A stretch of 64,000 bases of DNA from Symsagittifera roscoffensis. Lineage: Eukaryota > Xenacoelomorpha > Acoela > Convolutidae. Where the stretch lies: assembly GCF_963678635.1 (NCBI RefSeq), contig NC_087070.1, positions 51,380,514-51,444,513 of the forward strand, in the 5' to 3' direction. The notes under the pieces were generated by a model that did no database searches, was not told the DNA's origin, and saw nothing but the letters and a program-made list of their open reading frames with translations. Position 1 is the first letter of the stretch. Every line of letters starts with the position of its first letter. The translations under genes were made by a program, and so were the position numbers. Of the stretch, positions 1 through 11,810 are shown piece after piece.

Positions 1-955
1 GAGATTAAATCAATATTATGTCTGAAATAATCGATGATAAACCATGCTAAGATTTTTTGTAAATCGTGTTTAACATTATGTGAAACTTCGTTATTGGTTA
101 AATTTTCACGGATTGTGTTTAAATATTTGGAGAATTTTGCAATTTCATGTCTTACAGTTGTATGTTTTGATGTTTGAACAGGTGAAGTATCTTGGGATTT
201 TTGTTTTTCTAGTATAGATAGATAACTATAAATTAATTTAAATACTTCGTTAGTGAATATTCAATTCGCTCTTTGTGAGTTTTGATTTGTATATTTTTTA
301 TGTATTCTGTGAATACTTTTGAAAATTCTATATCTACGTCGTCGGTTTAAAGTAGATATCTACCATGGAACTTACTTGGTGAATAGATTTCTATGGTATA
401 GATTCCATACTGTTGTGTTAGATTACATATTCCTTTTAGATAGTGATCGATAATTTATCTTTTGATTTTTACTTCTGGAAGTTCTGCTGTGCATGGACTA
501 ATTCTTTTTTCGAATAACCTTGCGATTACTTTTTGACAAAATTGTGTTTGTCCTCTATCATCAGTAAGTGAATTTATTAAAAATGGGAGGATGGAGTTTC
601 CATCTTCGCTTTCTTCATTTTGACTCGTTTTTGTGTTTTATGACTGTCAATTTGTAGTTTTCAATGTGTTTTATTGGTTGATTCCAATTATATAGACGTA
701 CTTGTTTGTTTTTGTATTTCTATTTTATTCTTCGTTTTCCTGGTATTGATGATTGTGATATGGTTTCTGAGTCAGGAAAATATAGTGTAACATTAACTTG
801 GTATTTTTTTACGGATTCTTTTAATTTGTAAAATTCTTCCAAATTATTTGTTTCTGATTCGGAGACCGCGTTTCGTCGTTTTGAAAATCTTTTTCGTGTG
901 ATCTGTGTTTGTTCGCTTAAAATTTTTTTTGTGATTGTTTGTCGTTTTGTTCTGA
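1..955 (-). pseudogene. decayed open frame, unknown protein, running off the left edge
   Basis: Read on the minus strand, roughly 300 codons of protein-like sequence can be followed from about 955 to base 1 with two or more frame changes and at least four stops (TAG at 720-722, TAA at 455-457, TAA at 347-349, TGA at 261-263). The translation is Lys/Glu/Asn-rich. It includes segments such as FEKRISPCTAELPEVKIKR and HEIAKFSKYLNTIRENL, and codon choice looks protein-like between the breaks. I recognise no domain. The use of all three stop codons plus frame changes argues for decay rather than a different genetic code. It may be the gag-like or accessory frame of a transposable element whose remainder lies left of the window, but nothing seen here proves that. 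Confidence 0.5.
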
Positions 956-2900
956 TATATCCTATTGACTGTGTGTGGAGTGATTACGAGGTCATTTTTT
1001 GTTGTTTTTTTCACAATTGTGTAGTATGATTGTTTGTTTATTTCCTAAATTGTCTATTGTTATAAGGTTAAGAATGACGGATGCAATATTGGGGTTAGTG
1101 ATTTTTTATGTCTTAAACTGTAAGTTCTTACAATTTTTCGGGTTAGCCTAACTTGGGTCCTGTTTTTAAGGATTGGATCGAAAAGTATGTATCGATTCCT
1201 GAGAATGATTGTTGATTTCTCGTGGCTAGTCTAAGTTAAGGTGTTAACTTACTTAACCTTACTTAGAAGTAGTGATTGTGTTCAAGGGCTGGAGAATAGT
1301 AAATCGATCCACAGGATTCAGATATAATTATAACACAAGTAGTTCGTTAGGTATTATTTTAAACTTACTAAGTTTATGTATAATCCTGGGTCAGGTAAGA
1401 GGGGGGTCAAGTGAAGGATGAATAACCGAAATTCTTCACTGTTTATCCTAATGATAATGGTTAGTGTGATTGAAAAACTTCCATAGTCCTGTGTCTTGAG
1501 AAAAGATTGGATGTGAATCGACGTTTGAGGTCGTTAGACACTTTATTAATCGTGTGGGGGAGAACAAAGTTGTTCTATTTGATCCAAGGATAAGCCTTGA
1601 TGATCAGGATATAAAATTAATGAAATTTAGGTTTAATTTAGATAAAAATGAATTAGTGATCCAAGGAAAACCTTGATGATCTGTTAAGTTTAAAAAGATT
1701 TAGTTTAGAAAAAATAAGAAATAGGATAGGGCCTTTATAATCTAAGTTTAAGCTTTAACTTATAATTTTAAGTTTGTTAGTTTTTGATGATGTTAGTGGG
1801 TTTATGATTCGCTGTTATGTTTTAGGTGATGAAGCTGAGATGAAGAGATGATTTATATATTACTAACAATTTTGTGTGTTTACTAACTAATTTTTATAAT
1901 TTTATTTTCCAAAACCATTTTTTTCCAGATATCTTTTTAAACTTACTGCAGATTTGAAGGGAACGACTAGGGGTGTTTTTATCAGTCGTTTTTGTACAAT
2001 AATAAATTTAGCGCTGGTAATTGTCGTTGAAGATTTTTCTTCAAAAATTCTATGTTTGCAAATGAAAATCTAAAGTCCTTGCTAATAAAGATCTAAATAT
2101 AAAAGTTTGTGTTGGCTTTTGCAGTACGACCATAAAACTTATGGGTAAGTTTCTTCGTAGTCGTATATCGTCTGTTGTCCGAGGTCCCTTTTTCCAATAC
2201 CGGGTAGTTCTCGTATTGTTCGCAATAATGGCTCTGATCTATTGAGTCGTAGAGACATTTCAATTAACTTATTGTTGTGTAACATTTTTGAGAATGTTTT
2301 TTGTCTAAGTCTAATCTATTTTTGGTTAGTTCTAAGCTATTTTGTTCCTTAAGGTCTTATTCGAGACTTATGGTCGCACCAGATGAGTTGGGATGGAGGT
2401 CTAACTCATAGAGTAATTTCAGATAAGGTACACCGTCTGCTCGTCACGCTATCTTATTTTCGGCCTGATAGATTCGTGCAACTTCTTAGTCTAACACCGA
2501 TCTTAATCTTACTCTTATATCTCTTAGTCTCAATAGATCTAGAGTACACTGGTTTAGTTACGAGTCGGTCTCTTGGGAAAAGCAACTAGGTTGTAAGTTA
2601 AATTCAATATGCTCTGATGCTGAAATTACAAGTAATTTCAGCACTTACAAATAAGTGGGTTGTTAGTTTTATGGAGTGTGATTGGTTAGTCTTTAATATT
2701 TTATCGGGATAAAATATCTAATTTATAACCAAAAATAATATATAGTTTGGATCTGGTTCCAATACACAGTAGGGAGACCAGATCTGTTAACATAAGTTCG
2801 GATGTTCACCATGTAAAACTTTATTTAGAATATGACAACGCTAAAATAATTTTTCAAAACTAAAATTTAAGTAGGGGGAGGTGGAAAAATATTACGCCTT
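956..2900. other. non-coding stretch upstream of the decayed frame
   Basis: No supportable gene. A phrase built around CCAAGG...CCTTGATGATC occurs twice near 1581-1681. A perfect 8 bp inverted repeat (GATCTGGT at 2750-2757, ACCAGATC at 2777-2784) would form a hairpin. The open frame at 2383-2589 starts with TTG and resembles nothing I know. The block could be the terminal region of the element whose decayed frame lies at 1-955, but I could not find matching long terminal repeats or a primer binding site. Confidence 0.35.
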
Positions 2901-3561
2901 GTCATTTCAACATGTAAAAAACTATGAAATTGGAAAAAAATGATACGTGGTAAATTGTTAGGGCGATGAGAGAAATTTGGAAAGAGTCAAAAATCAATAC
3001 AAGTTTACAAAATTTTGCATAACTGAGCTTGTCGATGTTTTGCATTACTGACGAGAAATTATATCAGAGTTTTACAAACTCGGACATGATTTCGGTAAAA
3101 TTCGGTAAAACATTTTTCAGACAGTGCAAATGTCTTTCTCAGAGGTTTTCACTGATATTTGCACCCATTGTCTTGCCTCATTTCTGTATGGAATCTTTCA
3201 TGAGCCGGATCAATATGCCTACTACTGTATTAGAAAGTTTCGAATTTCGAGCGCTTTTGTGTAAGTCATATTGACCTAATTTTTTTATGAACGAATACTT
3301 GAAAAAACAATTGGCAAATTCATTTTTCAAATTTGAATTCTTGGCGTCAATGGTTTTCAGTTGCTTTAAAAAGTTAACAATGCCTAATTGAAAAGCAAAA
3401 AAAACGCACGAAGTACAAGGAATCATTTCTCTTGGAAATTAGTTTGGAACTCAGTCTTTTTAAGCAATAAAATTGGCTCATTTGCAAACCCATATTAGTT
3501 TCCCTAATCAGTTTTGCTGTACTGCTGCGGCGCAAGCATAGATTTTATGTTAGTTAAATTA

Positions 3562-4077
3562 AACAAGACTGCTCGTATCAGGGCGAAACCCTGAATGTTC
3601 CGACTGCCTTTTAAGGTTTATGGAGCAAAAATAACTTAAAAAAATTTATTGAAATAAAATGAATTTTTTTTTTAATTTGATTTTTTTAAATGAAAATCAT
3701 CCCCCTAACGTCATATAAAGTACAAAAGGATAGATTTCGTTCCTTGAAACAAACCAATTATGGCAAATAAGCTTCTTTCAACCAATTTGGAACGATTTAT
3801 AAGACGGATTAAATCTCCGCTTACGCGTTAATAGCTCGAATTATATCGCGCGTTAATTGTCACAAATTGGTCATAATGGACAAAATGGCAACCTTTAAAC
3901 CCTCACAACTTTACGAAAAACGATCGCAGGTGAAATATCTTTTCAAATTTAACCTTGTGAATGATATTAAAAAAATTCCGTCAAAAATGGCTAGTTAAAA
4001 AGTCGAAATTTGTCTGAAGAAAAAAAACCCACCCCGAGCATAAATATTCCGTCACTTTCGTATCGAAAGTCGGAACA
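3562..4077 (+). mobile_element. family A short interspersed element, copy 1
   Basis: About 515 bp, shared with copies at 8912-9446, 23362-23862 (inverted) and a diverged copy at 41249-41726. It starts with AACAAGACTGCTCGTATCAG followed by a small hairpin (CAGGG-CGAAA-CCCTG). It ends with a perfect stem ACTTTCG-TAT-CGAAAGT followed by CGGAACA. The core contains an alternating CGCG-rich block (CGAATTATATCGCGCG). No coding capacity, so non-autonomous. A second copy of the right-hand end lies at about 4155-4197, preceded at 4144 by an inverted CTCGGGGTGGG. Confidence 0.75.
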
Positions 4078-4199
4078 ACAAGCCAAAGTAAGCTAAAAAG
4101 ATGGGTAGATTGCTTGATTCCCTACGACTTTGATATTAAAGACTCGGGGTGGGTGAGCACAAATATTCCGTTACTTTCGTATCGAAAGTCGGAACAATA

Positions 4200-5260
4200 A
4201 GAAAACCAAATAAGATTGTGATGACTGCATGTTATTCTTTTGTAACTCTCGAATAGTGTGAAGAAAAACTTATATGAAAGAAATCACAGGTGGGGAGGGA
4301 AGGGACACGAGAGACGAGCAATTTTTGTTCCGACTGTCGAAAAAAGGATAGAATAGTTCAATTCGGTGTTTTATTTCTCCAAACAAAATTTGAATTTTAC
4401 GGAACCATTTTTGAATGTTATCTAAAGTCTATTGATGTCCTGAGATCAAATTTAAAAAAGATATTACCTATGATTATTTTTGATGGTTTGAATTATCGCA
4501 TGATTGACTAATTTGATTTTCTTAAAGCATAAAACATTTCGTGCTTTTATCTGGCTCAAAATTTAATCCAAATTGACTTGAGGCATGCTAGTTGTTCCAT
4601 TAATTAAAAAAGATACGATTAGTCTTGCTTATACTTTCTTTCTGCGTTTCAATTTTGTTGCAATTTTGAAACTCAGCTCTTAATCACTTTCACGCCATAA
4701 CAAAACCTCTTTTATCTCTAACATAATTATTTCAAGGGTCTTACCGTCGTTGTTATAAATCGGCCGCCATGTCTGGCTGACAAACGCAAGTTTTTGCCAG
4801 CCAGTTTTAACAAACGAAAATTATTGGTAAAATATGGTCTTCATAAGGGCTTCAGGGAGGCTCGAAAAATCATATTAATGGGTCTTCATTATAAAAAAGT
4901 ACACAAACATTTTCACGATCACTTATATTTTGCAAATTAAACTATTCATTTCTTATTTAAAACCAACTCAGGGCATCTGCCTTCAATTCTTGGCTCGTCT
5001 AAATTTGTGGTAATTTGTTTCCTGATTCGTCAATACACGTTGTTTATTAAGCATGTCGTTTCTACAGTCGAAAAATCAGTATTATGATGAAAATAATAGG
5101 GTTTTGTAGGAAAACTTATTTTTTTTTGTTTTATTTTGAGTGTTCCGTCACTGTGCCAAAAATTATTTTAAAAAATTAAAAGAAAAAATGATGGCGAAAA
5201 GAGAGAAAAATGCATAGTCTGATAGCTTGGTCGAATTTCTCCAAATAATGTTTTTTTTTC
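4200..5260. other. no gene seen
   Basis: AT-rich sequence. The 73-codon open frame at 4290-4511 has no domain and no supporting context. Nothing else is recognised. Confidence 0.5.
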
Positions 5261-5261
5261 A

Positions 5262-5503
5262 GAAGTAACATGTGCGCCTATTGTGCAATAATTGTGCTAC
5301 ATTTTTTGCACTATGTCTCAAACTTCGAGTCGAAGCAGTGTCAGCTGGGTCTAAAAAAGGGTGTGCTGGATGCATCATCAATCGCAAAAACACCAGCAGG
5401 TGCTCTGCATTCATTCATGCATCGAGCATCTTTTGACATCTCGAAGTACCCAGATTCCTTCCAAGAGTGGCTCGACGATAATCCAGGGCTCTTTCATAAA
5501 TAG
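5262..5503 (+). CDS. possible exon or small ORF, unknown
   Basis: A strong 3' splice-like tract (nine T then CAG) ends at about 5261 and is followed by an ATG at 5270. The frame runs 77 codons to TAG, with a protein-like C-terminal part (SFDISKYPDSFQEWLDDNPG). The N-terminal part is Cys- and hydrophobic-rich. I recognise no family. It may be an internal exon, since the splice-like tract precedes the ATG by only 8 nt, or a decayed fragment. A second frame is open across the same bases (5361-5633), so coding status is uncertain. Confidence 0.25.
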
Positions 5504-5671
5504 TTTACCAAAACCTGCAAGTCCCGGTGTCTTGTTCTATTATAATCGATCTTGGCCAAGAAACGAAAAACTTAAGCCCACCTTAAACTTAAGCCCACAG
5601 TTAAATACTTTTAAGAGGGAGGGGCTTGGTTGATAGTTTCGTGAAACTTCTCGAGTAGTGGTAAGAAAACT

Positions 5672-5824
5672 CGGGTTGACCGCCATAGACAAAACATGAT
5701 AGTCATACAGTTCCATAGTATGGAAAAAAGGCTAGTCATAACGTTTTCATACACTTTTTTAAGCGTATGAACTGTATGGGAAACTGTACTGGAATTGTAT
5801 GACTAGCATTTTTTGTCAACCCGG
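5672..5824. mobile_element. family B MITE with terminal inverted repeats
   Basis: About 153 bp bounded by CGGGTTGACCGCCATAGAC on the left and GTCAACCCGG on the right, which are inverted complements at the tips. Inside are mirrored phrases of the type ATAGTCATACAG...CTGTATGGG and TTGTATGACTAGCATTTTT. Related elements lie at about 9730-10223 and 26168-26415. No coding capacity. Confidence 0.65.
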
Positions 5825-6282
5825 GAAGCCCAAGTTTCCTGGAACAATTTAGTTTAAATGTAGGCAAGCGCAACAAAAACACAAGTCTTAGTTGCCTGAA
5901 AAAATTGACTGAGATCTAAATTAGTTCAGGGGATGAAAAGAGCTTTGATCAGATTATGAGTTTTACGAAGTTTGCGTTGGTGATACAAGCCAATTGCCGA
6001 AACTGATTTCAACAGAATCGGTCAATAATGTTACTGAGTACAATGCATGCATTTCAAAAACTTGCGAGACTACATTTTCTGACGATATGGAAGTCGATAA
6101 GTGTTATTTAGAAACTAAACTACACTCAAGAGTAACCTACGAAAAATAAAATTTTACTTTTCTTTTTCATTAAAAATCAGATATCTCGTATCAGGGCAAA
6201 TCAACCGCCCGTTTTTTGTACCAAATCAATTTATATTTGAAAATAATTGGGTATCATACGTATTTAAATATTATTCAAGTAA
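5825..6282. other. no gene seen
   Basis: Unique-looking AT-rich DNA between two inverted-repeat elements. No open frame or motif that I can support. Confidence 0.5.
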
Positions 6283-6767
6283 AGCAGCACTGCCACCCAT
6301 ATCTTCACCACCACCATCACAAACATTCTTATTATATCTGAACGCATCCCAAACTTAGTATAGATATCTTATGTTAAAAAATCATCAATTATATATACAT
6401 ATATTTCAATAACATCGAGACAGAATATCAAGTTTCTTACAAAAAAAGCAAGAAAAATACCAACAAACAAAAGACATCATTTGTTAAAATATTTTGATTT
6501 TCACAATTGTTCAAAAAAAGTTTGAGTTCATAAAGATAGCAAAGTTTAACTTAACGTTTTTTTGAACAATTGTGATAATCAAATTATTTTAACAAATGAT
6601 GTCTTTTGTTTGTTGGTATTTTTCTTGCTATTTGTGTAGGCAAACTTGATATTCTGTCTCGATGTTATTGAAATATATGTTTATATAATTGATGATTCTT
6701 TAATATAAGATATCTATACTAAGTTTGTGAATGGTGGTGTGGGTGGAGATAAGGGTGGCAGTGGTGC
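6283..6767. repeat. 485 bp fold-back palindrome
   Basis: The left arm (about 6283-6519) and right arm (about 6557-6767) are inverted complements with small indels and mismatches, around a ~37 bp spacer. The outer tips read GCACTGCCACCC on the left and GGGTGGCAGTGGTGC on the right. The inner ends are CACAATTGTTCAAAAAAA and TTTTTTTGAACAATTGTG. It is typical of a fold-back or MITE-type element. No target-site duplication could be assigned. Confidence 0.85.
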
Positions 6768-7104
6768 AAGTTTTGTTTGAATGTTTATTTGAAGTTGATA
6801 TAAATCACAAGATGTAAAACATACTTGGTATTACAAAGCAAAAAATTACGCCTAAAACTAAAAAAACGGTTAATTTTTTCAGAAAATTTTTTGAATCAAA
6901 AAGTTTTCATTTGAGGAAATTCAAAGTCAAGTATGTTTCAAAATTGAGTTTTTAATTGAGAAAGAACCAGCAAACTTTTATTTGCCAAGCGTTAAATTTG
7001 ATTAATGCCAGAGAAAACAAAAAGACACGTAGCTAGTATAGATAGTTTCAAACAAAAAAACTTCATCTAAACATCTGAAACCACTACCACTAACAGGATA
7101 AATG

Positions 7105-7106
7105 GT

Positions 7107-7164
<58 letters not shown>

Positions 7165-7190
7165 AATGTGTGTGTGTGTGTGTGAGTGAG
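7105..7190. repeat. compound (TA)n(TG)n microsatellite
   Basis: A run of TA dinucleotides passes into about 30 TG dinucleotides with a few interruptions (CGTGAA, GAGTGAG). The His-Thr frame on the opposite strand is an artefact of the repeat. Confidence 0.97.
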
Positions 7191-7729
7191 CATAAATTTT
7201 GTGTTGTTTTTTATAATGCTGATAGAAAAATAACCTCATATTGATTTTATATTTAACATTAGCAAAGTTATTATTATCATAAAGTATAATAAATCAATCT
7301 CTTATTAAAACAAAAGAAACCTCAATTGTAAACGTTTTTCCGAAATAGCATTAAAAATTTTCAAACGTTAAAAAATTTTAGTATTGGGTTTATAACAAAG
7401 AGGCAAGGCGGAGCTTTGCACCACTTGCGATTCAACTCAAACAAAAAAAACACGAGTCAAAAAATTTGAATGTTGAAAAAAACGTGAACCAAAAGTTTCG
7501 TATGACTAGATAAAAAATCAGCTAAGGGCAAAGATAAAGGTAGAGTTAAGTGTTTAACATTGAACGAATAAGCTATACTGATGCGGCATGATAAATGTGA
7601 CAAAAATTGGAATTTACCCAAAACCTAGGTTGTTTCTCTACTAAAATAAGTGAGAAGGGTAAAAACTTTTGGGATAATCAATTTTCCCAAGAAGATATTA
7701 TTTCCCTTGCAGAAAAATAAGAAGCCGTT

Positions 7730-8520
7730 GCTTTTGTAGGAATCATTATTGCGACCGGTTCTTTCAGTTGAATTTTTCCTCTCAGATTTGATTGCGTAAA
7801 CTTTAAGAAAAATTAAAAAGTTTCTAAGAAACGGCCAAAAACGCACGGTCAAAAGAATTTCCAAAATCTATGATTTTTTCCTGCAGAGAGAAATTTGTGG
7901 CCGCTTAAGCAGAGAATTTTCCCAAACCGGGTTTCTCGATTGAAAATAACCTGAGAATTGGCACGGTAGTTTTTGCGTAAAGCCAAAAAGTTTGCAAGAA
8001 ACTGTCTAAATTTCAAAATTTTGAATTATTTGAAAACATAACCTTTTTCCTTAGCCAATTATAAAAATAGGTTTTTAACAGCCTGTGGTTTCGATTAAGT
8101 CTATGATATCAAGTTTGACAAGATAGTTAGCGAGAAAAGTCCAAAGAACGGTCGATTATTCAAAATACTGACATTTCCGAGAATCATAGCTTTTGTAGTG
8201 TAAAAAATAGGGGGTAACCGTTTACGCATAAGGGATTCTCTCAACCTGTAGTTTAGTTGGAATCCAAAATCTCAGATTTAGGAGAAAAGTTCTCGAGAAA
8301 TTTCAAAAAAAAAAATTAAAAAATGGTGAAATGTAAAAATTTTGTCTTCTCCGAGGGCCATAACTTTTGGTGTCAGAAAAATTTGGCAGTAGTCGCATAA
8401 GCAAATGAGTCTTTAATTGAACCGAAAGTCTCAAGTATGGCAGTGTAATTTCAAAAACTTTTAAGAAACGGTCAAAATCAAAAAATTGGCTATTCCGAGT
8501 GCCATAACTTTATGTGACTT
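7730..8520. repeat. old degenerate tandem repeat, period about 145-175 bp
   Basis: About five diverged units. Each has a phrase like AAGAAACGGTCAAAA (near 7826, 7997, 8142, 8297, 8463), usually followed by one like CCGAGNGCCATAACTTTTG (near 8176, 8347, 8496). Units are diverged by substitutions and indels. No coding capacity. The flanking sequence at 7191-7729 and 8521-8911 shows nothing I can support as a gene. Confidence 0.55.
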
Positions 8521-8911
8521 TTTCGAAGGCTGTAGACATAGGGGTGAAGTAAAAAGAGACTCTAGGGGAGTATACAAGCAGACAGGGGAGTAGGAGGTCT
8601 TTCAATTGATACCTTTTTTGATATTTAGTGATGTTTCTGAGAAAAACAAATTCTTTTCCAATGAACTTGAAAGTAATATCCCTTAAAACAACTCAAAATA
8701 GGCCATTAAGTCGGTAAAAATTAGGCCGAAAAAAATTGGGCTGAGTAATTTTTATAAGAGAAACAAAAAACAGAAGGAGATACAAAGGCAAGTAAAGTTA
8801 CAAGCTATAGGGTTAAACCAAAGATTAGTAGCAACATTATGGAAGAATGCGTGTGGCAAAAAAAAATATTTCCAATATGTAACAACTAAACCGTTACTAG
8901 ACAACTAGACA

Positions 8912-9446
8912 AACAAGACTGCTCGTATCAGGGCGAAACCCTGAATGTTCCGACTGCCTTTTCAGGTTTATGGAGCAGCAGTAATTACATAAAAAATTTA
9001 ATGAAATAAAATAAAACTTTCTAAAATTTGAAATAAATTTTTTTTATGAAAATCATCCCCCCACTCGCCATATAAAGTACGAAAAGATAGATTTCGTTCC
9101 TTGTAACAAATCAATTCTGGCAAAAAAGTTTCGTTCAACCAACTTGGAACGATTTATAAGACGGATTAAATCTCTGCTTACGCGTTAATAGCGCGAATTA
9201 TATCGCGCGTTAATTGTCCCAAATTGGTCAAAATTACCAAAACGGCAATCTTTAAACCCTCATAACTTTACGAAAAATGATCAGAGGTGAAATATCTTTT
9301 CAAATTTAAGCTCAAGACAACAATGGCTTTCGAATGATTTAAAAGAAATTCCGTCAAAAATGGCTAGTTAAAAAGTCGAAATTTGTTTGAAAAAAACCCA
9401 GCCCGAGCACAAATATTCCGTTACTTTCGTATCAAAAGTCGGACAA
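8912..9446 (+). mobile_element. family A short interspersed element, copy 2
   Basis: A near full-length copy in the same orientation as the one at 3562. It has the AACAAGACTGCTCGTATCAG start, the internal CGCG-rich block and the CGTATC(A)AAAG-type end. Divergence from copy 1 is small (scattered substitutions and indels), suggesting fairly recent amplification. Confidence 0.75.
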
Positions 9447-9729
9447 TAATAATTGGCCGGCCAGTAGGCATATTTGCCGTCCCAAGCATAATGGTTACTT
9501 CCATGCTAAGTTGGTCGTGATTGTTTAAAAGTTTGATTCATTATGAAGCAAGATTTAAGTAATTCAATTGATTTTGTTACAAAAGTTGTTAACCCGAAGA
9601 AAAGTATATATTCCAGTTTGGTAACGCTTGCTTGATCAGATCCCTATCATAGCAGATTGCAATCAAGTTGATCTCGGATATATGTTAAGTTAGGGTAATT
9701 AATTACTTTAAATTCGATTAAAAACAAGT

Positions 9730-10223
9730 TTTAACATGTTTCTGAACATCTTGCCTTTTATGAAACAATGGTTATCATACACTTTTCATATATGCAAATT
9801 GTATAACAAATATTTTTTTAGCTTCAAATTAAATTTTCGTTTTTGATGAGCAATGTCCTTTAAATTGAGCAAAAGCACTCTTAAATAATTTAAATTTGTT
9901 TAGAAACAAGTTTGAACTATTTCCGAAAATCTTGCCTTTCATGAAAAAACGGTTATCATACACTTTTCATATATGGAAATTGTATGATAACCATTTTTTT
10001 TTCAAAAAAAAAACAAACGTAGTTATTTTTTATCAGCAGACTGGTTCAAATAGCCGGAGAAACTAGATTGAATCTTTTTTCAATGGTTTTTTGAAATTGT
10101 ATGAAAATTGTATGATTAGCATTTTTCCATACATTTGATGCAAGCAATTGTATGATAAGTTTTTTCGGTTTTCGGTGTGGGAAATTTAAGATAAGCATTT
10201 TCGGTTTATGGAGGTCAACCCGG
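9730..10223. mobile_element. family B-related element with internal duplications
   Basis: The right tip TATGGAGGTCAACCCGG matches the family B terminus. Inside, a segment containing CTTGCCTTTNATGAAA and GGTTATCATACACTTTTC is present twice, about 180 bp apart (near 9750 and 9935). At the second site GGTTATCATACA pairs with TGTATGATAACC to form a hairpin. The left boundary is not clear. Confidence 0.5.
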
Positions 10224-10278
10224 TGTCACATTACCTTTCCAGGCCTTTTTTGTTGGTTTTAATCGGTTTTCCTTATAA

Positions 10279-10492
10279 GACCGCTCAAAAACCGCCTAAA
10301 AACCGCTCACATCTTGCTTGAGAAACCGTTCAAAAATCACCGTAAGAAATGAGCGGTTTTTGAGCGGTTTTTAAAGTAAGATTTGAGCGGTTTTTCTAAA
10401 AAACCGCCCAAACCGCCCAAACCGCTCAAACCGCTCAAATCTTGCTGAAAAACCGCTCAAACCGCTCATATCTTGAGCGGTTTTTGAGCGGG
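10279..10492. repeat. direct and inverted array of the decamer ACCGCTCAAA
   Basis: About fifteen occurrences of ACCGCTCAAA/ACCGCCCAAA or its complement TTTGAGCGGT, in both orientations, with linkers such as ATCTTGCT. Forward units dominate at 10279-10350 and 10405-10470. Inverted units lie at 10350-10400 and 10473-10491, so the region can fold on itself. Its local G+C is much higher than its surroundings. Function unknown. Confidence 0.85.
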
Positions 10493-10827
10493 ATCTCGAC
10501 CCGCGCAGACAATGAAATTCAGATTTGAAAGGACAAGCAAAAGTTTACGCGCTATAAGAGTACAAAAGAGGAACGTGAAACCGATTCAACTTTTAAGTTG
10601 GTCGAGCTGATTTCTTATGGTCGCGACTGTTTTGTTTTCGATCGCACCAATTGAGTCGGTGTTTTTGATCGCGCTGGTTTTCAATTGAAAAGATTTAGTT
10701 GAGCCGATCTGTAATTGCCAATATTGTCTCGTAAAGGTCTGGAAAGTGCCGCAAATGAGTCGCGCTGTTCTTCTCTTAAACCGGGGAGCTCGACTAGGGA
10801 ATTACGTATTTCCGTTCGGTAAACAAA

Positions 10828-10986
10828 ATGGCTAAATGGCTAGAAAAGCTTGACCTGAAACTTGGCGAACTTCCAGAAAACCTTGTTCTTATAAGATTCA
10901 TAAATATTTGGCCAAATATAATTAACGATGGTTTCATACTCAAACAAGGCTGTTGCCAATTTTCTTCGTTGCTGTTGGAAATGTAA
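10828..10986 (+). CDS. small ORF just upstream of the secreted-protein gene
   Basis: ATG at 10828 opens 52 codons to TAA. The product begins MAKWLEKLDLKLGELPENL and reads like an amphipathic, protein-like sequence. Local base composition is richer in G+C than the flanks. It ends 95 nt before the ATG at 11082. It could be an upstream ORF, a separate tiny gene or a remnant exon. No family is recognised and no start context can be judged. Confidence 0.22.
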   Translation: MAKWLEKLDLKLGELPENLVLIRFINIWPNIINDGFILKQGCCQFSSLLLEM

Positions 10987-11081
10987 CAACCTAACCAGTT
11001 AATATGAATTCGCATATACCTATTTTGATATGTAATTTGTTAACTTTATTAAATGAGGAGTTCTGTTTATCTTTTTGAAAT

Positions 11082-11810
11082 ATGTCGAAAAAATTCCAGA
11101 TTCTCATATTGTTTGTCACTTTTTATTATGAGGTTTCCGCAACGGAACTAGACATTGTAGTGGTTCCGAGGCAATTTTACAACTGGACAACTACTTATTT
11201 TATAATTTCTGGAACCCATGAGAGAAAAGAGTGGCAAACCTGCAATAAATTCAGCTCTGTTTATTGTCTTTGGTCCTATGATGTCAGCTTAAATGACCTT
11301 TACGACCCATCATTTAGTGGTTTTGGAATCCTACGTCAAAATTTTTGGCATGCTTTGTATTGGCTTAATCAGTTTGTGCGAAAAGAATGCGAGACATTTT
11401 TTCATCCAACCTATTTGAAACATAATCATTTTGTTGATGATGACGGATGCTGTGAATCTCAGTATCATGGCTACTTTACACAGGGATTTTTGACATTGAA
11501 CCTGACCCCAAAAGAATATTTCGAAAAAATGACCAATTATGACGAAAATCATAAACAGTTAAATCTTATTGGGTCCTATTTTCAGCCAGAATGCGGAGTA
11601 AATATAATAACCTTGGTTGGTTTTGGTGATGGAAAGTTGAGGCGTTTCCATCATTATGAAAAACGACCACTGATTGGTGCTCCTTATCAATTGAAAGTTT
11701 CTTCCTCTTGGACTGAAAAAATACCGTACGAAAACCCAGAGGAGTTCTTGACATTTCGATGGTTCAAATACAATGTTATGTGTCTTGATCAGCCATGGAT
11801 ATGCGACTAA
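11082..11810 (+). CDS. secreted Cys-rich protein, local family member 1 (242 aa)
   Basis: An uninterrupted 242-codon frame from ATG to TAA. Residues 1-20 (MSKKFQILILFVTFYYEVSA) form a typical signal peptide, and no later membrane segment is seen. The mature part has eight cysteines (54, 62, 102, 123, 124, 171, 234, 241), including a CC pair in DGCCESQ, which suggests disulfides outside the cell. N-glycosylation sequons are at N34 and N140. The end is WFKYNVMCLDQPWICD. The paralogue at 24568-25305 shares seven of the eight Cys, both sequons and the whole layout, which is the main evidence that it is real. I recognise no known domain, so function is open; an extracellular structural or defence role would be a guess. 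No introns, unlike the split relative at 38256-44229. No clear TATA box or AATAAA close by. Confidence 0.88.
   Translation: MSKKFQILILFVTFYYEVSATELDIVVVPRQFYNWTTTYFIISGTHERKEWQTCNKFSSVYCLWSYDVSLNDLYDPSFSGFGILRQNFWHALYWLNQFVRKECETFFHPTYLKHNHFVDDDGCCESQYHGYFTQGFLTLNLTPKEYFEKMTNYDENHKQLNLIGSYFQPECGVNIITLVGFGDGKLRRFHHYEKRPLIGAPYQLKVSSSWTEKIPYENPEEFLTFRWFKYNVMCLDQPWICD

Noticed and set aside
1-955. Stop-codon reassignment (TAA/TAG read as Gln)
   Set aside because: The decayed frames use TGA, TAA and TAG and also shift frame, while the two intact genes end in TAA and TAG exactly where their alignment ends. Simple decay explains it.
956-2900. Long terminal repeat of a retrotransposon
   Set aside because: I could not find a matching second LTR, a TG...CA boundary pair or a convincing primer binding site inside the window.
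7002-7193. His-Thr-rich 63-codon frame on the minus strand
   Set aside because: Translation of the TG microsatellite.
10279-10492. CRISPR-like array
   Set aside because: Repeats are only 10 bp, in both orientations, with no unique spacers; the window is clearly eukaryotic.
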